A stretch of 64,000 nt of DNA from Sphaerotilus uruguayifluvii (GCF_013294065.1 NZ_JABSNM010000001.1:325925-389924); one strand, 5' to 3'; positions 49,059-57,572 are shown, counted from the first letter of the stretch. A program made the numbers and translations. Notes: generated by a model not told the origin, from the letters alone.

Positions 49059-49069
49059 CGTCCTACGGC
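49059..49069 (+). promoter_or_regulatory. CGTCCTACGGC element upstream of the YihY gene
   Basis: One of three copies of CGTCCTACRGC in this window, each upstream of an envelope or stress-type gene on the + strand. This copy is 55 bases before the ATG. Role unknown. Confidence 0.25.
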
Positions 49070-49123
49070 CGGCTGCGCCCCCGGCCGCTGGCCGCAGGCC
49101 CGCCCGGCGGCGACAAAGGGTGG

Positions 49124-50101
49124 ATGAACGCACCCCTCGCTCCCCTCCCTCCCCACGCTCCCGCTCCCGCCGCCGCTGCGTTTTCGCCGGCCTGGTCGGC
49201 GATGCTGCGCCGCACGCTGTCGTCCTGGATCGACGACGACGCGCCGACGCAGGGTGCGGCGCTGGCCTACTACACGCTGTTCTCGATCGCGCCGACGCTG
49301 CTGATCGCCATCGCGGTGGCCGGGCTGGTCTTCGGCGAGGAGGCGGCGCGCGGCGAGATCCTGGGGCAGCTGCGCGGCCTGATGGGCGAGGAGGGCGCCG
49401 CCACCGTGCAGGCGCTGCTGGCAAGCCTGCGCCTGCCCGAGACCGGCGGCCTGGCGATGCTGACCGGCCTGGGCACGCTCTTCATCGGCGCCACCACCGT
49501 CTTCGCGCAGCTCCAGGGCGCGCTCGACCGCATCTGGCAGGCGCCGCAGCCGCCCGCCGCCGGCCTGCTGGCCTGGGTGCGCGCGCGGGTGCTGTCCTTC
49601 GGCATGGTGATGGCGATCGGCTTCCTGCTGATGGTCTCGCTGGTGACCAGCGCGGCGCTGGCGGCGTGGACGAACTGGTGGAACACCCGGCTGCCGGCCT
49701 GGTCGCTGCTGCTGCAGGGGGTCAACGCGCTGGCCGGCTTCGGCCTGGCGACGCTGGGCTTCGCGATGATCTACAAGATCATGCCGCGGGTGCGGATCGC
49801 CTGGCGCGATGTCTGGGTCGGGGCGGCGGTCACCGCGCTGCTGTTCAGCGCCGGGCGCACGCTGATCGGCCTGTACATCGGCCGCAGCGGCGTGAGCAGC
49901 GGCTTCGGCGCGGCGGGCTCGCTGGTGGTGGTGCTGGTCTGGGTCTACTGGTCGGCGCAGATCTTCCTGCTGGGCGCGGAGTTCACCTGGGTCTGGGCGC
50001 ATGCACGCGGCTCGCGGCGTCCGGCCGGGCCCATCGGTGGCGTCCTACAGCGGGCGGCGGGCTTCTCCGATCGAAAGGCCCTGCACGGCCTCCCACAATG
50101 A
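49124..50101 (+). CDS. YihY/BrkB (RbN-like) inner-membrane protein
   Basis: 325-aa membrane protein of the YihY/virulence factor BrkB family. Landmarks: DDAPTQGAALAYYTLFSIAPTLLIAI, the ATTVFAQLQGALDRIW segment, and the conserved end GFGAAGSLVVVLVWVYWSAQIFLLGAEF. Six helices. Once confused with RNase BN; actual role in the envelope is unknown. ATG at 49124 chosen because the MNAPLAP start precedes the family block by a short linker. The 181 bases before it hold one CGTCCTAC element but no gene. Confidence 0.88.
   Translation: MNAPLAPLPPHAPAPAAAAFSPAWSAMLRRTLSSWIDDDAPTQGAALAYYTLFSIAPTLLIAIAVAGLVFGEEAARGEILGQLRGLMGEEGAATVQALLASLRLPETGGLAMLTGLGTLFIGATTVFAQLQGALDRIWQAPQPPAAGLLAWVRARVLSFGMVMAIGFLLMVSLVTSAALAAWTNWWNTRLPAWSLLLQGVNALAGFGLATLGFAMIYKIMPRVRIAWRDVWVGAAVTALLFSAGRTLIGLYIGRSGVSSGFGAAGSLVVVLVWVYWSAQIFLLGAEFTWVWAHARGSRRPAGPIGGVLQRAAGFSDRKALHGLPQ
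50041..50051 (+). promoter_or_regulatory. CGTCCTACAGC element upstream of the BON lipoprotein gene
   Basis: Second copy of the element, 121 bases before the BON gene start and inside the 3' end of the YihY gene. A -10-like CACAAT occurs at 50094-50099. Confidence 0.3.
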
Positions 50102-50171
50102 AGTCATCGGGAATCGAGCCCGATGACCAGCGGATCGATCCCGATCGCCACCACTTTCAAGGAGATACACC

Positions 50172-50483
50172 ATGTTCCGTGCCACCGTCGCTGCCCTTGC
50201 CGCCGTGTCCGCCCTCGTCGTCCTGCCGGGCTGCGCCGTCAGCCGCGGCCAGTCCACCGTCGGCCAGTATGTCGACGACACCGCGATCACCACCGCGGTG
50301 AAGGCCCGCTTCGTGGAGGCCAAGAGCGTCGACGCCTCGGCCATCAGCGTCGAGACGCTCAACGGCACGGTGATGCTCTCGGGCTTCGCCAAGAACGCGA
50401 CCGAGAGGAGCTCGGCCGAGTCGCTGGCCCGCGCGGTCAACGGGGTGAAGGAAGTGCGCAACGAGATCGTCGTCCGGATGTGA
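50172..50483 (+). CDS. BON-domain lipoprotein
   Basis: 103-aa lipoprotein: signal peptide with lipobox LPGC (Cys lipidated near residue 21), then one BON domain (DDTAITTAVKARFVEAKSVDASAISVETLNGTVMLSGFA...VNGVKEVRNEIVV). BON proteins such as OsmY, DolP and Kbp bind lipids or act in envelope stress. AGGAGA ribosome site upstream. Its stop overlaps the AsmA start (TGATG). Confidence 0.92.
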   Translation: MFRATVAALAAVSALVVLPGCAVSRGQSTVGQYVDDTAITTAVKARFVEAKSVDASAISVETLNGTVMLSGFAKNATERSSAESLARAVNGVKEVRNEIVVRM

Positions 50484-52573
50484 TGATGAACGACGGGATC
50501 GCCGCCGATCCCGCCGTCCGCACGCCGACCGCCGCGCCTTCGCGGCGGTTTTTGCTTGTGCGTCGGACGGCGGCCGCGGGCGCCGCGCTGCTGGTGGCGG
50601 CTGCGGCCGCGCTGGCCTGGGGCGAATGGCGCGGCTGGCCCTGGCTGGCGGGCTGGAGCGAGGGCTGGCTGTCGGGCCGGCTCGGCCGCGAGCTGCGCTG
50701 GCGCCCGCCCGAGGCACCGTCCGGCAGCGCGCCCGGCTGGCGGCTGTCGCTGATCGGCCCGCTGCGGCTGCAGGCGGCCGACCTGGCGGTGGCCGATCCG
50801 GCCGGTGCGGCCGCCGCGCGGCCGCCGGCGCCGGAAGGCCTGCCGGCGGGCTGGACGCTGCATGCCCGCGATCTGGACCTGCGGCTGCGCTGGCGCGACC
50901 TGCTGGCCTGGCGTCGCGGCGAACCGCTGCGCATCGAGCAGGTCGGCATCGGCCGCATCGCCGCAAGGCTGCAGCGCGAGGCCGACGGCCGCGCGAACTG
51001 GCTGCTCGAGCGCGCCGCGGACGCGCCGGCACGGCCGCGGCCGGCGGTGCAGATCGGCACGCTGTGGCTGCGCGAGGGCCGGGTGGCGATCGACGACCGG
51101 CCGCTGGCGCTGCAGGCCGACGCGATGTTCTCGCTCGACGATCGCGGCGTGAAGCTGCGCTCGGGCGGGCGCTGGCGCCAGCAGCCGCTGTCGCTGGCGC
51201 TCGAGACCGGCTCGCCGCTGCCCTGGATCGCGGCCGGTGCGGCGGCGCCGGTCGGCTTCGCGCTGTCGCTCGAGGCGGGCGCGACGCTGCTGCGCGCGCA
51301 GGGCCGCGTGCGCGACCTGCTGGGCCTGCGCGGGCTCGACACCGGCTTCACGCTGTCGGGGCCGTCGCTGGCGCGGGTGGGCGAGCCGCTCGGCCTGACG
51401 CTGCCGACCACCGCGTCGTTCCGGGCGCAGGGCCGCATCCTGCGCGAGCCGGCCGAGGCCTCGCCGTGGCGGCTGCAGCTGGCGCAGGCCCGCATCGGCC
51501 GCTCCGAGCTGAGCGGCGACTTCGTGCTCGACACCGCCGCTGCACGCCCGCAGCTCGGCGGCACGCTGCGCGGGCGCGCGCTGTGGCTGGCCGATCTCGG
51601 ACCGGCCATCGGCGTGCCGGCGCAGGCGGCCGAGCGCCAGGCCGCGGCCTCCGACGGCCGCATCCTGCCGGACCGCCGCTTCGACCTGCCTTCGCTGGAC
51701 CGCATGGACGCGGCGCTGACCGTCTCGCTCGACCGGCTCGAGCTGGGCGAGGCCTTTGCGCGGCCGATCGCACCGCTGCAGGCGCGGCTGCGGCTGCAGC
51801 ATGCGGTGCTGTCGATCGACGAGCTGGCCGCGCGGGTGGGCTCGGGCGGCCAGATCACCGGCTCGATCGGCCTGGACGCGCGCGGCGCGCAGGCGCGGTG
51901 GACCACCGCGCTGCGCGCCACCGGCGTGCCGCTGGAGGACTGGCTGCGCCAGACCCGCGCCTCCGGCGCCGGGCCCTGGATCAGCGGGCGCCTGTCGGGC
52001 GACCTGCTCATGAAGGGGCAGGGCCGCTCGACGGCCGAGCTGCTGGCCAGCGCCGACGGGCGGCTTCGCCTGGGCATCACGCAGGGGCGCATGTCGCAGC
52101 TGGCGCTGGAGGCCGCCGGCATCGACGTCGCGCAGGCGCTGGGCCTGCTGCTGGTCGGCGACCGGGGGCTGCCGCTGCGCTGCGCGGTGGCCGACCTGCA
52201 GGTGCGCGACGGCACCGCGACGCCGCGCGTGATGCTGGTGGACACGCCGGACTCGCTGGTGGTGGTGGACGGTGCGCTGTCGCTGGCCACCGAGCAGCTG
52301 ATGCTGCGCGCGCGGGTGCGGCCGCACGACTTCAGTCCGCTGTCGCTGCGCACGCCCATCGATGTGCGCGGCACGCTGGCCCGGCCGAAGGTCTCGCTGG
52401 ACACCCGCGGCCTGGTGCAGCGGCTGCTGCCCTCGGCGCTGCTGGCGCTGGTGACGCCGGCGGCGGCGCTGCTGCCGCTGCTCGACCCGGGCGACGGCGG
52501 CAGCGATGCCGGCTGCCGCGACCTGGCCTTGCGGCTGAGCGCGGCCAGCGATCGCCGCGGCGCCGGCCGCTGA
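50483..52573 (+). CDS. AsmA-family protein
   Basis: 696-aa envelope protein of the AsmA/TamB-like (bridge) group, thought to move phospholipids between membranes. One N-terminal membrane helix (RTAAAGAALLVAAAAALAW), then a long periplasmic body of repeating beta-strands (for example FALSLEAGATLLRAQGRVRDL, ISGRLSGDLLMKGQGRSTAELLASADGRLRLGITQGRMSQL), with the conserved C-terminal AsmA block ending in RPKVSLDTRGLVQRLLPSALLAL. Coupled to the BON lipoprotein gene by one-base overlap. A 10-bp hairpin begins within its stop codon. Confidence 0.88.
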   Translation: MMNDGIAADPAVRTPTAAPSRRFLLVRRTAAAGAALLVAAAAALAWGEWRGWPWLAGWSEGWLSGRLGRELRWRPPEAPSGSAPGWRLSLIGPLRLQAADLAVADPAGAAAARPPAPEGLPAGWTLHARDLDLRLRWRDLLAWRRGEPLRIEQVGIGRIAARLQREADGRANWLLERAADAPARPRPAVQIGTLWLREGRVAIDDRPLALQADAMFSLDDRGVKLRSGGRWRQQPLSLALETGSPLPWIAAGAAAPVGFALSLEAGATLLRAQGRVRDLLGLRGLDTGFTLSGPSLARVGEPLGLTLPTTASFRAQGRILREPAEASPWRLQLAQARIGRSELSGDFVLDTAAARPQLGGTLRGRALWLADLGPAIGVPAQAAERQAAASDGRILPDRRFDLPSLDRMDAALTVSLDRLELGEAFARPIAPLQARLRLQHAVLSIDELAARVGSGGQITGSIGLDARGAQARWTTALRATGVPLEDWLRQTRASGAGPWISGRLSGDLLMKGQGRSTAELLASADGRLRLGITQGRMSQLALEAAGIDVAQALGLLLVGDRGLPLRCAVADLQVRDGTATPRVMLVDTPDSLVVVDGALSLATEQLMLRARVRPHDFSPLSLRTPIDVRGTLARPKVSLDTRGLVQRLLPSALLALVTPAAALLPLLDPGDGGSDAGCRDLALRLSAASDRRGAGR

Positions 52574-52609
52574 TGCCGCCGCCCGCCCGGAGGCCGGGAC
52601 GGCGGCATC
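52572..52609 (+). terminator. Hairpin at the AsmA stop codon, no T-tract
   Basis: GATGCCGCCG (52572-52581) pairs perfectly with CGGCGGCATC (52600-52609); inside, CCCGG and CCGGG form a second stem. No U-run follows. Its 3' end abuts the third CGTCCTACAGC element. Confidence 0.4.
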
Positions 52610-52619
52610 GTCCTACAGC
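52609..52619 (+). promoter_or_regulatory. CGTCCTACAGC element upstream of the DUF883 gene
   Basis: Third copy of the element, 113 bases before the start of the DUF883 gene. A -10-like CTAAAGT is at 52683-52689. Confidence 0.3.
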
Positions 52620-52731
52620 GATGCCGGATCCGGCCCACACGCCGGCGCGGCGACGGCTCATGGGCAGCGGCCCGGGCGGCTCCTAAAGTGACTCCATCGC
52701 AGTTCAGCCCCCCTCACTCAAGGAGATCCAG

Positions 52732-53163
52732 ATGTTCAACGACAAGCTTCCCCTGACCCCCGACACCCCCGCCTCGGCCAAGCTGCACGACGTGGCCGAC
52801 CGCATCGATGCCGCCGGCCAGAAGGCCGCCGACAGCGCCTCGACGCTGATCGAGAAGACCCGCGACGGCGCCGCCTCGGCGCTGGACACGCTGGCCGACA
52901 AGGTCGAGACCGCACGCGCCGAAAGCGGCTCGGCGCTGCATCGCGCGGCCGACAGGATCGAGTCGCTGCACACGCGCGGCATGGCCGCGTGCCGCGACAC
53001 CGGCGCCAAGGTGCGCGAGCAGGCCTGCGTGAAGCGTGACCAGGCGGTCGGCTACATCCGCAGCGAGCCGGGCAAGTCGGTGCTGATGGCCGCGGCGGCC
53101 GGTGCCGCGCTGGTGGGCCTGATCGGCGCCATGTCGAGCAGCCGCCGCCGCGACGCGGTCTGA
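52732..53163 (+). CDS. DUF883 (ElaB/YqjD-like) membrane-anchored stress protein
   Basis: 143-aa protein: a long amphipathic, Ala-rich helical region (HDVADRIDAAGQKAADSAS, ALDTLADKVETARAESGSAL) and a C-terminal anchor SEPGKSVLMAAAAGAALVGLIGAM followed by SSSRRRDAV. This is the layout of ElaB/YqjD proteins that tether ribosomes to the inner membrane in stationary phase in E. coli. Cys residues near 85 and 96 are unusual. AAGGAGA ribosome site precedes the ATG. A hairpin follows. Confidence 0.85.
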   Translation: MFNDKLPLTPDTPASAKLHDVADRIDAAGQKAADSASTLIEKTRDGAASALDTLADKVETARAESGSALHRAADRIESLHTRGMAACRDTGAKVREQACVKRDQAVGYIRSEPGKSVLMAAAAGAALVGLIGAMSSSRRRDAV

Positions 53164-53172
53164 GCTGTCCTG

Positions 53173-53193
53173 CCGGGCCCCGCGGGCCCGGTT
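53173..53193 (+). terminator. Hairpin after the DUF883 gene
   Basis: CCGGGCCC (53173-53180) pairs perfectly with GGGCCCGG (53184-53191) over CGC, followed only by TT. Probable weak or Rho-assisted terminator before the MCE operon. Confidence 0.45.
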
Positions 53194-53224
53194 CCCCAGG
53201 GGCGACCCGCCGCCGGAGTCCGTG

Positions 53225-53473
53225 ATGCGCGACCTGCTCGATGTGCTCGATGTGCCGACGACCTGGCCGGCTGCTCCTGCTGCCGCCGCTGCTACAGCCG
53301 AGAGCGACGGCGAGGTCGCGCGCCTGCTGCACTGGTTCTTCGACGGCGCGGCGCCGCCCGAGCTCCATCCGGCGGGACTGATTCCCTGCGAGGCCGGGGC
53401 GCTGCTGCGCCGCAGCGGCGCCGGGTACGATCCGGGCATCATGAAGACCACCGGATCCTGCTCGAGTGGATGA
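53225..53473 (+). CDS. Small hypothetical protein at the head of the MCE operon
   Basis: 82-aa ORF: MRDLLDVLDVPTTWPA, an Ala-rich linker, then EVARLLHWFFDGAAPPELHPAGLIPCEAG and a short tail. GGAG lies six bases upstream of the ATG, and the stop overlaps the GTG start of the permease gene by eight bases, which suggests translational coupling and supports coding. No family recognised. Confidence 0.5.
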   Translation: MRDLLDVLDVPTTWPAAPAAAAATAESDGEVARLLHWFFDGAAPPELHPAGLIPCEAGALLRRSGAGYDPGIMKTTGSCSSG

Positions 53474-54611
53474 GGCCCCGTCTCCTTCGCCGAGGGCTGC
53501 GCCCCATGTCCATGCCGCCGGCGAACCCGGCGGCGTGACCGTCTGGACGCTGTCGGGCGACTGGCGCGCCGCGGCGCTGCCGGACTGGCCGCCGCGGCCG
53601 GCCGCGGCCGGCCTGAGGCTGCGCGCCGAGGTGCTGCAGGGCTGGGACGCGCGCCTGGCCGCGCGCCTCTGGGGGCTGCTGCGATCGGCATCGTCCGGCG
53701 CGGAGGTGCAGCTCGACGACTCGCTGCCCGAGGGCCTGCGCGCGGTCGTCGCCCAGGCGGGCGCGACGGCTGCGCCCGCGCCCGCGGCCGCTCCCGCGCC
53801 GAAGCCGGCCGTGTGGTGGCGCGGGCTGGAGCGCCTCGGCCGGCGCGTGCTCGACGGTCACGGCCAGTTCGCGGTCAGCCTCGGCTTCGTCGGCCAGACG
53901 CTGCTGGCGCTGGCGCGCGTGCCGAGCGGCGGCAGCGGCCTGCGCTGGCGCGACCTGGTCTGGCAGGTCGAGCAGACCGGCCCGCGCAGCCTGCCGATCG
54001 TCTCGCTGGTCAGCGTGCTGGTCGGCATGATCCTGGCGTACATGGGCGCCGAGCAGCTGCGCCGCTTCGGCGCGCAGGTCTTCATCGCCGACCTGGTGAC
54101 CATCGGCAGCGTGCGCGAGATCGCCGCGCTGATGATGGCCATCCTGCTGGCCGGTCGGGTCGGCGCGGCCTTCGCGGCCGAGCTGGCCAGCATGAACGCC
54201 AGCGAGGAGATCGACGCACTGCGCACGCTCGGCCTCGATCCGGTCGAGCACCTGGTGCTGCCGCGGCTGCTGGCGCTGCTGCTGGTGGCGCCGATGCTGA
54301 CGGTCTACGCGGCGCTGCTGGGCATGGTCGGCGGCTGGGTGGTCGCGGTCGGGGTGCAGGGCGTCGATTCCTTCCAGTACCTGCAGCGCGCCGGCGAGGC
54401 GCTGACGCCCGCGCATCTGGGCATCGGCCTGTTCAAGGGCACGCTCTACGCCGGCCTGGTCGGGCTGGCGGGCTGCCGCCAGGGCCTGAACGCGCAGCGC
54501 AGCGCCGAGGGCGTCGGCCGGGCGGTGACCGCCTCGGTGGTGCAGGCCATCGTCTGGATCGTCGTGGCCGCGTCGGTGACGACCATCGTCTTCCAGAGGC
54601 TCGGATGGTGA
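53466..54611 (+). CDS. MlaE-type ABC permease with N-terminal STAS-like domain
   Basis: 381-aa permease of an MCE (Mla-like) phospholipid transporter. Residues about 20-105 (GVTVWTLSGDWRAAALP ... VQLDDSLPEGLRAVVAQAG) look like a STAS domain, so the MlaB function is fused on. The MlaE domain follows with RSLPIVSLVSVLVGMILAYMGAEQLRRFGAQVF, VREIAALMMAILLAGRVGAAFAAELASMNASEEIDAL, and helices to the end. Start GTG at 53466. Overlaps the ATPase gene by seven bases; the operon continues with an MCE protein and a PqiC-like lipoprotein. Confidence 0.92.
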   Translation: MDEAPSPSPRAAPHVHAAGEPGGVTVWTLSGDWRAAALPDWPPRPAAAGLRLRAEVLQGWDARLAARLWGLLRSASSGAEVQLDDSLPEGLRAVVAQAGATAAPAPAAAPAPKPAVWWRGLERLGRRVLDGHGQFAVSLGFVGQTLLALARVPSGGSGLRWRDLVWQVEQTGPRSLPIVSLVSVLVGMILAYMGAEQLRRFGAQVFIADLVTIGSVREIAALMMAILLAGRVGAAFAAELASMNASEEIDALRTLGLDPVEHLVLPRLLALLLVAPMLTVYAALLGMVGGWVVAVGVQGVDSFQYLQRAGEALTPAHLGIGLFKGTLYAGLVGLAGCRQGLNAQRSAEGVGRAVTASVVQAIVWIVVAASVTTIVFQRLGW

Positions 54612-55399
54612 GGGCGACGCCGGCCGACATCATGCGGGTCGAGGGCCTGACGATGGCGCACGGCGGGCGCGTCATCCAGCAGGGCCTGGACTTCGCGGTG
54701 CGCCGCGGCGAGATCCTGGCGATCATGGGCGGCAGCGGCTGCGGCAAGAGCACGCTGCTGCGCCACATGATCGGGCTGCAGACGCCGGCGGCCGGGCGCC
54801 TCCTGCTCGAGGGCGAGGACCTGAACGACGCCGACGAGCGGGTGCGCCGGCGCCTGCGCCGCCGCCTGGGCGTGATGTTCCAGGCCGGCGCGCTGTGGAG
54901 CTCGATGAGCGTCGGCGAGAACCTGATGTTCGCGCAGCGCGAGAGCCTGCGCGACGACGACGGCCGGCTGCGCCAGCGCGTCGACGACGAGGCGCTGGCG
55001 CTGCAGGCGCGCTTCCGGCTCGCGCTGGTCGGGCTGGACGGCAGCTTCGAGCGCCTGCCCGCCGAGCTCAGCGGCGGCATGCGCAAGCGCGCCGCCATCG
55101 CGCGCGCGCTGTGCGCCGACGCGCCGCTGCTCTTTCTCGACGAGCCCTCGGCCGGGCTGGACCCGCTGGCCTCGGCCCGGCTCGACGCGCTGATCCTGCA
55201 GCTGCGCGACCGGCTCGGCACGACCGTGGTGCTGGTCACGCACGAGCTCGACAGCCTGTTCGCGGTCGCCGACCGCGCGCTCTTCCTCGACGCGCGCCAA
55301 CGCACCATGACCGCGCTCGACAACCCTCACCAGCTGCGCGAGCACGGCCCCGACGAGGTCCGGGCCTTCCTGCGCCGCGACCGGAGCGATTCCCGATGA
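54605..55399 (+). CDS. MlaF-type ABC ATPase
   Basis: 264-aa ATPase energising the MCE transporter. Walker A GGSGCGKSTLLRHMIG, Q-loop region VMFQAGALWSSMSVGENL (typical of MlaF), signature LSGGMRKRAAIARAL, Walker B LLFLDEPSAGLDP, and H-loop VTHELDSLF. Overlaps mlaE-type and mlaD-type genes at both ends (7 and 4 bases). Confidence 0.94.
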   Translation: MVRATPADIMRVEGLTMAHGGRVIQQGLDFAVRRGEILAIMGGSGCGKSTLLRHMIGLQTPAAGRLLLEGEDLNDADERVRRRLRRRLGVMFQAGALWSSMSVGENLMFAQRESLRDDDGRLRQRVDDEALALQARFRLALVGLDGSFERLPAELSGGMRKRAAIARALCADAPLLFLDEPSAGLDPLASARLDALILQLRDRLGTTVVLVTHELDSLFAVADRALFLDARQRTMTALDNPHQLREHGPDEVRAFLRRDRSDSR

Positions 55400-56439
55400 A
55401 CGACGGCCCGCCTTCCCGACCTTCCCGCGCCTCGCGTCCGGTGCTGATCGGCGCCTTCGTGCTCGGCGCGATCGTGCTGATCGTCGCGGCGGTGCTGGCC
55501 ACCGCCGACGGCCGGCTCTTCGCGCGCAAGGACGCGGTGGTGATGCATTTCCGCGGCTCGATCTTCGGGCTGCAGGTCGGCGCGCCGGTGGTCTTCCGCG
55601 GCGTGCGCCTGGGCAGCGTGACCTCGATCGGCCTGCGCTACGACGCCGGCCAGGATCGCTTCTCCATCCCGGTGGTGGCCGAGCTCGACCCGGAGCTGAT
55701 CGACCAGGTCGGCGCCGGCGGCGAGCGCCGCGACGGACTGCGGCTGGAGACGCTGGTCGAGCGCGGCCTGCGCGCGCAGCTGCAGATGCAGAGCCTGCTG
55801 ACCGGCCAGCTCTACGTCGACCTGGACTTCCGCGCCGACAAGGAGGCCTCGAGGCTGGGCGCGCGCAGCGGCATGATCGAGATCCCGACGGTGACCACCG
55901 CGATCCAGGACATCAAGAACCAGGTCGACGGCATGGACCTGCGCCGCATGGTCGACGACCTGTCGTCGATCGCCGCGTCGGTGCGTCGCACCGTGGACTC
56001 GCCGCGCATCGACGCGACGCTGGCGCAGGTCGAGCAGGCGGCCACCCGGCTGAACCGGCTCGCCGCGCAGTTCGACCAGCGCGGCGGCCCGCTGCTCGAC
56101 GAGGCCGGCCGCACGCTGAAGGACACCCGCCGCTCGATGGCCGACATGTCGGCCGCGGCCGCGCGGGTCGGCGCCGCCGCCTCCAGCGCCGATGCGCTGC
56201 TGCGCCCGGATGCGCCGCTGATGCGCAGCCTCGGCCGCGGCGCCGACGAGCTGGCGCGCACCGCCGCGGCGCTGCGCGAGACGGCCGAGGCCGCCGGCCC
56301 CGACAGCGCGCTGCAGCAGAGCCTGGAGCAGACGCTCGACGACCTGTCCCGTGCCGCGCGCTCGCTGCGCGCGCTGTCCGACACGCTGGAGCGGCAGCCG
56401 CGTTCGCTGCTGACCGGCCGCCCCGAGGAGTTGCCATGA
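55396..56439 (+). CDS. MCE-domain (MlaD-like) substrate-binding protein
   Basis: 347-aa inner-membrane anchored periplasmic protein. One N-terminal helix (PVLIGAFVLGAIVLIVAAVLA), then a single MCE domain (VVMHFRGSIFGLQVGAPVVFRGVRLGSVTSI to QMQSLLTGQLYVDLDF) and a long helical C-terminal region with Ala/Arg/Asp heptads (about 170-330). One MCE copy plus a long helix is the layout that forms hexameric rings or needle-like tunnels in PqiB/Mla-type systems. ATGA overlap with the ATPase gene and ATGA overlap with the lipoprotein gene. Confidence 0.92.
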   Translation: MNDGPPSRPSRASRPVLIGAFVLGAIVLIVAAVLATADGRLFARKDAVVMHFRGSIFGLQVGAPVVFRGVRLGSVTSIGLRYDAGQDRFSIPVVAELDPELIDQVGAGGERRDGLRLETLVERGLRAQLQMQSLLTGQLYVDLDFRADKEASRLGARSGMIEIPTVTTAIQDIKNQVDGMDLRRMVDDLSSIAASVRRTVDSPRIDATLAQVEQAATRLNRLAAQFDQRGGPLLDEAGRTLKDTRRSMADMSAAAARVGAAASSADALLRPDAPLMRSLGRGADELARTAAALRETAEAAGPDSALQQSLEQTLDDLSRAARSLRALSDTLERQPRSLLTGRPEELP

Positions 56440-57164
56440 AGTCCGTGACGATGACGACCGCGCCGGCGCGTCGCCTGCTGCTGCGCCGCGGTGCCGGGGT
56501 GCTGGCCGGTGCGCTGGCCGCCACCGTGCTGGCCGGCTGCGCGGCGGCGCCGACCCGGGTGCCGCGGCTGCTGCGGCTCGCCGGCAGCGACGACGCCGCC
56601 GCCGCCGGCGAGGCCGCGCCCGACCTGTCGGCCGCGCCGGTCTGGCAATTGCAGCGGGTGCAGCTGCCGGCCTATCTGGACCGCGAGCTGATCCTGGCTG
56701 GTCAGGGCGCGCACGGCCTGCAGGCATTGCCCGACGTGCGCTGGGCCGAGCCGCTGGGCGAGGCGGTGCCGCGGCTGCTGCGCGCCGACCTGGCGGCTGC
56801 GGCGGCGGCCGCCGGCCTGCCGGTGCAGGTCTGGGGGGCGGCGCTGCCGGCCGGCCTGGTGGCGGTGCAGCGCCTGCGCATCGACATCGATCGGCTCGAG
56901 GCCGACCGGCCGGGCGGCGTGGTGCGCCTGGGCGCGAGCTGGGTGGCGACCGATCCGGCCGGGCGCCGGCCGCCGCGGGCGGGTCGGATCGACCTGGCCG
57001 AGCCGGTGGATGCACCGGGTCCGGACGGGGCCGCGCCGGAGGCCGAGCGGCTGGTCGCCGCCCACCGCCGCGCGCTGCGGCGGCTGGCGCAGGCGGTGGC
57101 GCCGGCCGTGGTGCGCGTGGCGCAGGGCGCCCGCGAGACCGACTCCGCCTTTCAGGGGTCTTGA
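56436..57164 (+). CDS. PqiC-like (ABC-type transport auxiliary) lipoprotein
   Basis: 242-aa outer-membrane lipoprotein candidate. Signal sequence with lipobox VLAGC near residue 33, then the DUF330/PqiC-type domain: VWQLQRVQLPAYLDRELILAGQGAHGLQALPDVRWAEPLGEAVPRLLRADLAA, the usual strand-helix pattern, and VAVQRLRIDIDRLEADRPGGVVRLGASW. It probably receives or docks the MCE tunnel at the outer membrane. Last gene of the operon. The following 240 bases (57165-57404) hold one 9-bp inverted repeat and no gene. Confidence 0.88.
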   Translation: MKSVTMTTAPARRLLLRRGAGVLAGALAATVLAGCAAAPTRVPRLLRLAGSDDAAAAGEAAPDLSAAPVWQLQRVQLPAYLDRELILAGQGAHGLQALPDVRWAEPLGEAVPRLLRADLAAAAAAAGLPVQVWGAALPAGLVAVQRLRIDIDRLEADRPGGVVRLGASWVATDPAGRRPPRAGRIDLAEPVDAPGPDGAAPEAERLVAAHRRALRRLAQAVAPAVVRVAQGARETDSAFQGS

Positions 57165-57196
57165 CCGACGGGTACGGTTAGATACCAATTGACGGC

Positions 57197-57225
57197 GGAT
57201 GTCGGGCCGCCGCGATCCGACATCC
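57197..57225. repeat. 9-bp perfect inverted repeat after the MCE operon
   Basis: GGATGTCGG (57197-57205) and CCGACATCC (57217-57225) with an 11-base loop, no T-tract. It lies in an otherwise featureless 240-base gap; could be a transcript 3'-end hairpin or an operator. Confidence 0.35.
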
Positions 57226-57404
57226 TGGGCCCTGGTCCGGCGCCGGCACCGGTGGCAGCGCGGTCTGCAGGAATTGTCCTGCACGACGCAGCGCCGCCTT
57301 CCGGCAGCGTGCACGCCGACGCCCGGGCACAGTGGATCCCATGCCCTGTTCTTGCTGACGACCTGGAACCGGATGCCGACCGACCCCTGAACCTGGAGCC
57401 CGCC

Positions 57405-57572
57405 ATGGACGCTCTTGCCCGCTGGATCTATCCGCTCATCTGCCTGCTGAGCCTGCTGCTGGTGATCGCCACCGCCGCGATCGACCATCAGGGCGCCTAC
57501 CCGGACGGCAGCGCCGTCGGGCAGGTGGGCCTGATGCTGGAGACGCTGGCCGCTCAGCCCAGCGCCGGGTAG
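57405..57572 (+). CDS. Small membrane protein, 55 aa
   Basis: MDALARWIYPLICLLSLLLVIATAAIDHQGAYPDGSAV... a single N-terminal membrane helix and a short tail. GGAG stands about eight bases before the ATG. Its 3' end overlaps the convergent old-yellow-enzyme gene by 19 bases. No family recognised. Confidence 0.5.
   Translation: MDALARWIYPLICLLSLLLVIATAAIDHQGAYPDGSAVGQVGLMLETLAAQPSAG

Noticed and set aside
49124-50101. Ribonuclease BN assignment for the YihY-type gene
   Set aside because: The old RNase BN label for this family was an error; the protein is an integral membrane protein without nuclease motifs.
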